From SHAN690 sp041391765 (GTDB lineage: Bacteria; Bacteroidota; Bacteroidia; Flavobacteriales_G; Salibacteraceae): a DNA stretch of 64,000 nt. This document shows positions 1 through 6,160 of this stretch, in pieces. A program made the translations under genes and the position numbers. The first letter of the stretch is position 1, and each line of letters starts with the position of its first letter. The stretch is from assembly GCA_041391765.1 (NCBI GenBank), contig JAWKNJ010000030.1, forward strand, positions 1 through 64,000. The letters are read 5' to 3'. The notes beneath the pieces are model-generated. The model saw nothing but the letters and a program-made list of their open reading frames with translations, made no database searches and was not told the DNA's origin.

Positions 1-477
1 GGCCACGTAAATGTGTCGTTCCCTGCGGTTGACAATGGTCATCAGCATGTTCAATCCCCAAACAACCCACATCAGCGCGATGGCGATGTCGATGGGCCAT
101 TCCAACTCGGCATATTCTTTAGAAGTAGTGATTCCGAAGGGCAGTGTAAGCACCGCGGAAAGGATGATTAATTGCCAACCCCAGAAATTGATGTTGCTGA
201 GCGTGTCGTTCCACATACGCGTTTTGAGCAGGCGCTGGAGCGAGTAGTAGACCCCGGCAAAAATTCCGTTGCCCACAAAGGCAAAAATCACCGCATTCGT
301 GTGCAGCGGTCGGATACGTCCGAAGGTGATCCATTCGAGTCCACCATTAATTCCGGGAAACACCAGTTCGAGCGCAGCCGTGAGGCCCACAAGCATTCCG
401 ATGACTCCCCAAACGACCGTTGCAATGATGAATTTGCGAACGATCTCATTGTCATAGCTAAACTTTTCAAGTTCCAT
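1..477 (-). CDS. ccoN: cbb3-type cytochrome c oxidase subunit I (N-terminal part)
   Basis: Heme-copper oxidase catalytic subunit of the high-affinity cbb3 terminal oxidase in the inner membrane. Only the first 159 residues are in the window; the frame is open to base 1. The translation begins MELEKFSYDNEIVRKF and shows several hydrophobic segments, with a conserved RPLHTNAVIFAF stretch around residues 55-66 that is typical of CcoN (LHTNAVIF carries a heme-ligand His in this family). It lies 8 nt downstream of ccoS on the same strand, the usual Bacteroidota order. The rest of the operon (probably ccoO or a ccoNO fusion, ccoP, ccoG) should lie to the left of the window. Confidence 0.95.
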   Translation of the reverse strand, partial: MELEKFSYDNEIVRKFIIATVVWGVIGMLVGLTAALELVFPGINGGLEWITFGRIRPLHTNAVIFAFVGNGIFAGVYYSLQRLLKTRMWNDTLSNINFWGWQLIILSAVLTLPFGITTSKEYAELEWPIDIAIALMWVVWGLNMLMTIVNRRERHIYVA

Positions 478-485
478 GTCAGCGA

Positions 486-650
486 TTATTTAGAGTTAGG
501 ATTTTCGGTTGGTTGATCGTCAAAGAGCATGCGCACAGATGGGCTGTAATCGTCATCGTATTGATTGGTTTTAATGGCCCAGATAAATGCTGCCAGAAAG
601 CCTAGTGCGATGATGAGGCTGACGACAATGTGAATGATCATTACGCTCAT
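486..650 (-). CDS. ccoS: cbb3 oxidase maturation protein CcoS
   Basis: Small 54-residue protein needed for cofactor insertion into cbb3 oxidase. It begins MSVMIIHIVVSLIIALGFL, a single N-terminal membrane segment, followed by a short tail with a YDDDYSPS acidic patch and an MLF element, typical of the family. It ends 8 nt before ccoN and is cotranscribed with it. In most Bacteroidota ccoI lies directly upstream; here the only ccoI sequence in the window is a decayed copy 12.6 kb away (13250-15599). Upstream, 651-811 holds no recognisable gene and is the likely promoter region of ccoSN. Confidence 0.9.
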   Translation of the reverse strand: MSVMIIHIVVSLIIALGFLAAFIWAIKTNQYDDDYSPSVRMLFDDQPTENPNSK

Positions 651-811
651 GTGTGAGATGGATTTAGTTTTTAGGTTGAAGCAAATCTATCTTTTCGTTC
701 ATGTTAACCAAATAAAATTTGGGTTAAGATGCAGGCGCAAATGTCACCGCCAAGGGGTGGGGGATAAATGACAGTTGAGGTGGGGAAAAGTGATTTATGT
801 CAGGGTCAAGT

Positions 812-1226
812 TTAGATCAAAACATCTAGTGTGCGATTCTTTACTATGAGGTTAGAAGCGAATAATTTTTTGAATTGTAGTCTACTGACCTGAATTTCCG
901 CTGAGGAAAGTGGGCTCCGAGAACTGATCACACAGGAAGTTTTCGGGAATGACTTGGGGTTTCTGCTGAGTAGAGAAATACTTCTTTTTAATTGCTCAAG
1001 AGCATGATTGATATCCTGACCTTTTAATTCTACAAAATATTCATGTGCATCAGTTTTCAATAGGTAATCACACCTTATCCCCGATGTAATTGCACAACCA
1101 TCAACCAGTATTTCACTTGCTTTTGACTTACTCTGATTAATGAAATTGACTTTTCATTCCATTTTCTGAAAGGCTAATTCGAGCATTAGAGCTCGTTTTA
1201 ATGCAATTTTTAGGAATGGATGCCAT
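812..1226 (-). pseudogene. Putative small PD-(D/E)XK-like nuclease, frameshifted
   Basis: The reading begins at ATG 1226 (MASIPKNCIKTSSNARIS), runs into a stop near 1140, and continues in a second frame to 812. The joined second part contains VDGCAITSGIRCDYLL followed about 10 residues later by EYFVELKG. The D...ExK spacing suggests a PD-(D/E)XK-like active site (Asp in RCDY, Glu and Lys in ELK). The frame change falls at a run of four A's at about 1152-1155; one A fewer restores a protein of about 137 residues. It follows the AAA ATPase gene, so the two were probably a cassette. The nuclease assignment is inference from motif pattern only; the break is seen directly. Confidence 0.5.
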
Positions 1227-1327
1227 CTATTAAAATTCGAGATCAAGCAATTCACCAAACTCTTTGGCTATTTCATCTGAAACTGAATCAAGGATATTTT
1301 GAGAAATAAGACCTATGGATTTATCCA

Positions 1328-2494
1328 TTAAATCCTTTTAACCCCATTGTTCAATGAATAAGCTCTAATGTTACCAGGATCTAATGTTTCTTCAGCGGGG
1401 ACTATACTAAAGAGTTTACTCTTGTTAACAGTATTCACTGACTTAAGTTTTCCAGCTTCAATAAGATTGTTGAATGCAGCCAGAATGTATGGGCTATGCG
1501 TTGTAATTATCAATTGAAAATCGCCATCTTCTTGGTTAACGAGTCTAGCGAGCAACTGAACAATTCTTTTTTGAGCAGTTGGAAAAAGGTGCGCTTCTGG
1601 TTCTTCAATATAAAGAGTTGATCCAGGACTTGTGGTTTTTATTGAGTGTAGCGTTTTGAGAATTATAAGCAATGGAAGTGTTTCTTGTTGACCAGATGAA
1701 GCATTGCTTAAGTTGACTCTTCGCTTATCTGAATGAAGAAGATAATCTTTCTCTTTTTCCCGAATATATTCTCCATTCAAAATTTCATTAATCAGTTGGT
1801 CGAAGGCTATCACATCAGCCTCGGTCGGATTATCTTTCAATTCTCGCCAGGCGAATTTTTTGAAACTTTCATAAAATGAGCCGAAGTCAATGAGAAAAGG
1901 ATCGAGGGATTTGTTCTCACTCAGAAATGTGAATATTCCTGATTGAACATTGGCGTAGAAACTCCTTCCCGCAGGAATAAAAAATTGAGTATATGCAGCA
2001 TATTTATGAAAATGATCGTGTAGCAGATTTGAGTACTTATTTCTCGCATTATTAATTGCTCTAAAATGCTTCTGTGGATCTTTTAGAATTTTGTTTTGTT
2101 CAGATCTATATATGCTTCGGCATTTTGTAGTCAGTGTCTTAATTCCGCTTGAATAATCAAACCTCAGTGGACTTTTTGATTTTTTGGAAATAGAAAGCCA
2201 GTCATTACCAATGATATACTGCAGAGTAAAATCATTTTTTGGCCAAGAATCTCTGGGAAAATAATTTACAAAACGATCAATTGCTTTTCGATCCAAATCG
2301 CGCTTAGTGTCTCCAGCGTCTATTGCTTTAAATATTTCATTGAAGAATGTCTTGAAGAAGAATAAAAGTTTTGCTGAAACACTTTTACCAGAGGCTTGTG
2401 GACCAATTAAAATATTAACGGAAGAAATTTCCAATTCCAAATTCGCAATTCCTCCAAAATTTTCGATGATTAGTCTTTCCATAGGTGATGTCAA
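1328..2494 (-). CDS. AAA family ATPase (OLD/SMC-like, AAA_15/AAA_21 type), C-terminus frameshifted
   Basis: 388-residue ATPase of the overcoming-lysogeny/SMC-like group. Walker A is GPQASGKS near residues 31-38, an ABC-like signature SNASSGQQE lies in the last third, Walker B is LYIEEPEAHLFP, and the switch His is in IITTHSPYILA. No TOPRIM domain is visible. The annotated end (NNGVKRI) sits at GTTAAAAGG. Shifting to the -1 frame adds KDLMDKSIGLIS and continues to LLDLEF, ending at 1230, which looks like the natural C-terminus of this family. The gene therefore seems to have lost a base in an A-run. Its partner is the frameshifted 812-1226 gene. Such pairs are often defence or stress cassettes; this one may be inactive. 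Confidence 0.8.
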   Translation of the reverse strand: MTSPMERLIIENFGGIANLELEISSVNILIGPQASGKSVSAKLLFFFKTFFNEIFKAIDAGDTKRDLDRKAIDRFVNYFPRDSWPKNDFTLQYIIGNDWLSISKKSKSPLRFDYSSGIKTLTTKCRSIYRSEQNKILKDPQKHFRAINNARNKYSNLLHDHFHKYAAYTQFFIPAGRSFYANVQSGIFTFLSENKSLDPFLIDFGSFYESFKKFAWRELKDNPTEADVIAFDQLINEILNGEYIREKEKDYLLHSDKRRVNLSNASSGQQETLPLLIILKTLHSIKTTSPGSTLYIEEPEAHLFPTAQKRIVQLLARLVNQEDGDFQLIITTHSPYILAAFNNLIEAGKLKSVNTVNKSKLFSIVPAEETLDPGNIRAYSLNNGVKRI

Positions 2495-2574
2495 ATTTAT
2501 ACTTACTGGATTAACAGAACGTTGAATTTATTGAGTGACATGATTCAATTCGCAAACACTGGCTTGCCTTCGCA

Positions 2575-3924
2575 TCAAACCCCACTAACTTTCACCTTTT
2601 TTGTTTTGAGTCGTGTGCCGTCCAGTTTGCGGATGAGATCCAAAGCCACTGAGGCATCAACGGACACAAATGCGCAGTCTTGTTTTAGTTCAATCAATCC
2701 AACCTGATCCTTGCGCAATCCTCCCTGATGAAAGCAGAATCCGGCAATGTCGCCCTTGGATATCTTGTCTTTGCGTCCACCGGAAATCAGGATGGTTTTC
2801 CAAATCCGGTCTTCCTCCGGGTCAGCCGATTCTATCTTGGCTTCGGGCAGTTCAGGTATGAACTCAGGGAGTTGCTCACCTTGGAAGGTTAGTACGTACA
2901 CATCCCCGTCACTTTTCATGCGGGCCGTGCGACCGTTGCGATGGGTGAACTCGTGTTCTTTCAGCGGCAGGTGATAGTGAATGATGTATTTGATCTCCGG
3001 AATGTCCAGCCCGCGCGCAGCCAGATCCGTGGCGATGATGAGACGGTGTGTTCCATTTCGGAATTTGATCAGTGCCCGTTCACGATCCATTTGTTCGAGG
3101 CCACCGTAAAAGCAGCCGTGGGGGATGCCTCGATCGTGAAGGAAGTCACTTACCCGCTGAATGCTGTCCTTGAAATTGCAAAACACAATGCCCGGCTGAT
3201 CGCGCAGTTGTTCAAGGGTCATGGCCAGCGTTTCAAGCTTGTCTTTGGTGGGCGACACGATCGCACTCATGCGTAGCTTCGGAGTACCTTCTTGCAGGTA
3301 GTTTAGTGTGTGTGGATCGTTCAATCCCACAAATGCAGGAATCTCCACTTCGTGGGTGGCTGAGGTGAGCACCTTGCGCTTAAATTGGGGCAATGCCTGC
3401 ACGATCTCTTTCATTTCCGACTCAAACCCGATTTCCAGTGACTTGTCAAACTCATCGAGCACAAGCGTGCGAATGTGGTCCGTAGAAAAGGTGCTTCGCC
3501 TGAGGTGATCGGCAATACGTCCCGGAGTTCCCACGAGCAAGGCAGGTGGGTGCTTCAGGTTGATTTTGTCTTTACTAAACGACTGACCGCCATACACGGC
3601 ATTGCATTTATAGCCCGTGCCCATTTCACGAATCACTTGTTCGATCTGGATGGCCAACTCGCGCGATGGAACCACAATCATGATCTGCACTTCTTGAATT
3701 TCAGGATTCAGATCATCCAATAAGGGCAACAGAAAAGCGAGCGTTTTACCGGTTCCGGTGGGCGAGAGGAGCATCGTATTCGCATGTGCGCTGATGGCGG
3801 TCCGTGCCTCTTCCTGCATGCGGTTGAGTTGCTCAATGCCGAGCTTGGTCAGTATGGCGCTTTGGTCTTTCAATAGAGGATGTGTTAGGATAGGTTGACA
3901 CGGGACTTGTGATCGATGGTCCAT
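2575..3924 (-). CDS. DEAD-box RNA helicase with DbpA-type RNA-binding domain
   Basis: ATP-dependent RNA helicase of 449 residues, probably acting in ribosome assembly or RNA turnover. Q-motif region GIEQLNRMQEEA, motif I SPTGTGKT (about 54-61), motif Ib TPGRI, motif II DEFD (157-160) in place of DEAD, motif III SAT, and motif VI HRNGRTAR are all present. The last 70 residues (GGRKDKISKGDIAGF onwards) match a DbpA-like RNA-binding domain, which in DbpA targets 23S rRNA. DEFD is common in the Bacteroidota branch of this family, so no loss of function is implied. The start codon lies inside the upstream VF530-type gene (40-nt overlap), implying coupled translation. Confidence 0.92.
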   Translation of the reverse strand: MDHRSQVPCQPILTHPLLKDQSAILTKLGIEQLNRMQEEARTAISAHANTMLLSPTGTGKTLAFLLPLLDDLNPEIQEVQIMIVVPSRELAIQIEQVIREMGTGYKCNAVYGGQSFSKDKINLKHPPALLVGTPGRIADHLRRSTFSTDHIRTLVLDEFDKSLEIGFESEMKEIVQALPQFKRKVLTSATHEVEIPAFVGLNDPHTLNYLQEGTPKLRMSAIVSPTKDKLETLAMTLEQLRDQPGIVFCNFKDSIQRVSDFLHDRGIPHGCFYGGLEQMDRERALIKFRNGTHRLIIATDLAARGLDIPEIKYIIHYHLPLKEHEFTHRNGRTARMKSDGDVYVLTFQGEQLPEFIPELPEAKIESADPEEDRIWKTILISGGRKDKISKGDIAGFCFHQGGLRKDQVGLIELKQDCAFVSVDASVALDLIRKLDGTRLKTKKVKVSGV

Positions 3925-4136
3925 CGATAGAGGTATTCCACCTTCTCACGCGCCCAAGGGGTTCTACGCAAAAACTTCAGACTCGATTTGTGTGAAGGAT
4001 CGAACTGAAAACAACGAATCGGAATGCGATCTCCCAACTCTTCCCAGCCGTATTCCGCTTCAAGGTAAATCAGCATGTCTGCCAGTTTCACTCCGTGCAG
4101 TGGATTGTTGGGTTGCATTTGGGTGGGATCGCTCAT
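3885..4136 (-). CDS. VF530 family (DUF2132) DNA-binding protein
   Basis: 83-residue protein matching the VF530/DUF2132 family: NPLHGVKLADMLIYLEAEYGW, then RIPIRCFQFDPSHKSSLKFLR and TPWAREKVEYLY, all family hallmarks. The Vibrio fischeri prototype has a small alpha-helical DNA-binding fold; the biological role is unknown. It is the first gene of a pair with the downstream helicase, whose start codon overlaps its last 40 nt in another frame. The upstream gap to the divergent S4 relic is about 110 nt and probably holds promoters in both directions. Confidence 0.88.
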   Translation of the reverse strand: MSDPTQMQPNNPLHGVKLADMLIYLEAEYGWEELGDRIPIRCFQFDPSHKSSLKFLRRTPWAREKVEYLYRWTIDHKSRVNLS

Positions 4137-4248
4137 GCGGCAAAGGTAGGGTTGTGGGATGGGCTGGGAAGCTTTGTGGATTTAGGCCGTTTAGCGTGGA
4201 CATTTTTTGGTCTCGGCTGATAATGCTGGTGATTACCTTGCGCACACA

Positions 4249-4502
4249 ATGACCACCTTCAAACTTTCCCCTCCTAACGAATTCATTCCGCTCGACAAGC
4301 TGCTGAAATTGGTCGGTATGGTTGGCTCCGGTGGGGAAGCGCATGCGGTCATCACAGATGGGTTGGTGAAAGTGAATGCCACAGAAATCAAAGCGCAAGA
4401 AGCTCCAGAGCAGACGATCAAGGATGGAAATTTAACGGTCAAAAAATTACCATCGAACATGAACGCGGAACATTGCGAGCAAACGCTTATCCACGTTGGT
4501 GA
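4249..4502 (+). pseudogene. S4 domain RNA-binding protein (YbcJ-like), frameshifted
   Basis: The first 45 or so codons from ATG 4249 encode a clear S4 RNA-binding domain: FKLSPPNEFIPLDKLLKLV followed by GSGGEAHAVITDGLVKVNA. After that the conserved tail is split between frames: a KRKKLQ segment in one frame and KFNGQKITIEHE in another, the expected C-terminus of YbcJ-type proteins. At least two small indels between about 4390 and 4415 are needed to join them. The product read directly (to 4512) has a nonsense tail. Small S4 proteins of this type bind structured RNA. It sits 5' of the equally damaged YwbE gene. Confidence 0.6.
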
Positions 4503-4660
4503 TGAAATTTGACATCGTTTTGAAAAAGGATCAACGCAGCGGTGCACTCACGCGCGGCATCGTGAAAGACATCCTCACCAAGTCACCATCACATCCGCAC
4601 GGGATCAAGGTGAGGCTGGAGGATGGACAAGTGGGGAGGGTGAAGGAAGTGATTGGTTAG
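4459..4660 (+). pseudogene. YwbE family protein (DUF2196), frameshifted near the N-terminus
   Basis: Codons 4513-4660 encode DIVLKKDQRSGALTRG followed by DILTKSPSHPHGIKVRLEDG and a QVGRVKEV end, an almost textbook YwbE family sequence. The expected N-terminus (MNAEHCEQ...HVGDEI) is present from ATG 4459 but in another frame. The break is at ATTTGAC (4507-4513), where one extra T separates GDEI from DIVL. The remaining internal ATG at 4502 would give a 52-residue product lacking the first residues. Function of the family is unknown. The frameshift is seen directly; whether it is a mutation or an assembly error cannot be told from sequence. Confidence 0.62.
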
Positions 4661-4704
4661 TCCTGCATGTTCCTGCAATGGCGGATTCGGTGTATAAAAA
4701 GCGA

Positions 4705-5655
4705 TTAGTTGGTTGAAATGCAATGTTGGTTCAACATTTCCTGAGCTGGTTTATCACCGAGTTCTACAGCTCGTTTCCAATCGGCACAAGCCTTGTTGTC
4801 TTTACCTAATTGCTTGTAGCATTGGCCCTTCATGTAATAAAGATCACTGTTGTCTAGCATAGCCCGCTTGGCTGCCTCAAAATGGATGGCTGCTGCGCTG
4901 AATTGATTCGTTGAGTAGAGCCGAAGTGCTTTTGCGTATTCACATGGCGGTAGGCATTCTGATTCCCATGTTTTCTCAACTATGTCTGGCGGTGGAATAT
5001 GCGGCAGTTTTAAGTCCATGGTTTTTAATTGTTCTAATCCAGCAATAACGAAAGGCTTAAAGTGAAACATGGCTGAATTACCCGGTAATAGCTGGAAAAC
5101 ACCATAGTCTATGGTGGGAAGGTTATCAACTTTTTTTAAGGTGGAGGGTTGAATTACCTTGTTTGGATCATAGTCATAAACTAACTCTTCATTCTTGGTC
5201 AGCAGGTTCCAGTCTTCTGTATAATACCGTGGTACCTGAATCCGCTGAAAATCTGAATTGAAGGTAAGTTGATCCGTTACCTCGGGTTCAATCATTCCGC
5301 CAAACACAAATGGAATATTGATTTGACAATTGGTGAACTGGGAACGGTTTCTCATGCCAGGTTGCCAGAGTTTGAGTTTAGTTAATGCACTGTCAACCAG
5401 TGCGGTCAAAACACCAGATCTTGAATTTTGAATCACTACGTCCCTTACAATTCCAAGTGAATCTATGCAGATAGAAGCATGAACTACTCCTTTTTCTGGA
5501 ATTTCTAACCTCGAGTACTTCGTCCATCCGTATTCTTGAAGATGAACAATGAAGCCATCTGAGCCATATAAATAGAACGGTGGGCTATAGACCGGTCCTT
5601 GAGCTATGGACATGCAAGAGCATGTAAGAAGGAGGAAGAGCGTCAACGTTCTCAT
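4705..5655 (-). CDS. Secreted TPR protein with TonB C-terminal-like domain
   Basis: 316-residue protein with an N-terminal signal peptide ending about residue 19 (SCMSIAQ). Residues 55-120 (GVVHASICIDSLGIVRDVVI through LKLWQPGM and INIPFVFG) resemble the TonB C-terminal fold found in Bacteroidota energy-transducer-like proteins. The last 80 residues carry TPR-like helices (YSTNQFSAAAIHFEAAK, LYYMKGQCYKQLGK). Probably periplasmic or outer-membrane associated. It is divergent from the BlaI gene at 5782, and the tandem BlaI-like operator lies between them, so it may belong to the same regulon. Function is not known. Confidence 0.7.
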   Translation of the reverse strand: MRTLTLFLLLTCSCMSIAQGPVYSPPFYLYGSDGFIVHLQEYGWTKYSRLEIPEKGVVHASICIDSLGIVRDVVIQNSRSGVLTALVDSALTKLKLWQPGMRNRSQFTNCQINIPFVFGGMIEPEVTDQLTFNSDFQRIQVPRYYTEDWNLLTKNEELVYDYDPNKVIQPSTLKKVDNLPTIDYGVFQLLPGNSAMFHFKPFVIAGLEQLKTMDLKLPHIPPPDIVEKTWESECLPPCEYAKALRLYSTNQFSAAAIHFEAAKRAMLDNSDLYYMKGQCYKQLGKDNKACADWKRAVELGDKPAQEMLNQHCISTN

Positions 5656-5710
5656 GTTTCAATATTGTATTCAAGTATAATGCAATGACTGGTCGCTTCG
5701 AAATCTATCT

Positions 5711-5771
5711 TAAACTGAAAAAACAGGGACAAAACTGAAAAATAAGTTGTATAACTGAAAAAACAGTTATA
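5711..5771. promoter_or_regulatory. Tandem BlaI-like operator, three half-sites phased at 20 bp
   Basis: The best site is a perfect inverted repeat, TATAACTG-(aaaaaa)-CAGTTATA, at 5750-5771, 10 nt before the blaI start codon. Two weaker copies precede it: CTG-aaaaaa-CAG at 5715-5726 and ACTGAAAAA at 5734-5742. The CTG trinucleotides begin at 5715, 5735 and 5755, exactly 20 bp apart (about two helical turns). BlaI/MecI dimers bind dyads of this size, and the second BlaI system in the window has the same design. The site lies in the intergenic region shared with the divergent TPR gene. Confidence 0.7.
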
Positions 5772-5781
5772 ACATTGCGCC

Positions 5782-6159
5782 ATGGAATCACTGACCGCTA
5801 CAGAAGAACGCATCATGCAGGTGTTGTGGAAGTTGAAATCCGCCTTTGTGAAGGACGTGATCGAAGAGCTTCCTGAGCCCAAACCGCCATATAACACCGT
5901 GTCATCCGTTATTCGCTTGCTTGAAAAGAAGGGCTACGTAGATCACAAGGCGTATGGAAAGACCCATGAGTATTTTCCGGTGGTAGAGAAGAAGGCTTAC
6001 TCAAAGCGTACGTTCAAAAACATGCTTGGCGACTACTTTGAAGGATCATACAAGTCGCTTGTTTCGTTCATTGTGAATGAAGAAAAGCTGAGTGAGGATG
6101 AGATCATGGAATTAGAAGCACTGATCGCTAATCAACGAAAAGCTCGCCAAGGTGGATAG
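5782..6159 (+). CDS. BlaI/MecI family transcriptional repressor
   Basis: 125-residue winged-helix repressor. The N-terminal 80 residues contain the family's recognition region (PPYNTVSSVIRLLEKKGYV, HKAYGKTHEYFPVV) and the C-terminal part is a helical dimerisation region. BlaI proteins repress their own operon until an M56 protease (BlaR1) triggers their cleavage. The next gene is such a protease and overlaps or abuts the stop codon. A perfect inverted repeat sits 10 nt upstream of the start, consistent with autoregulation. It shares the HKAYGKTHEYFPVV block with the second BlaI protein at 9963-10328. Confidence 0.92.
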   Translation: MESLTATEERIMQVLWKLKSAFVKDVIEELPEPKPPYNTVSSVIRLLEKKGYVDHKAYGKTHEYFPVVEKKAYSKRTFKNMLGDYFEGSYKSLVSFIVNEEKLSEDEIMELEALIANQRKARQGG

Positions 6160-6160
6160 C

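Noticed and set aside
2941..3276. 111-codon frame antisense to the helicase
   Set aside because: It is an antisense shadow of a strongly conserved helicase region with no start or family signal.
3420..3460. DEFD instead of DEAD as a sign of an inactive helicase
   Set aside because: The Asp and Glu that bind Mg-ATP are kept and DEFD is common in this Bacteroidota helicase group; all other motifs are intact.
5652..5897. Small gene opposite the BlaI start (81 codons)
   Set aside because: It reads through the BlaI coding region and operator in the antisense frame and has no recognisable sequence.
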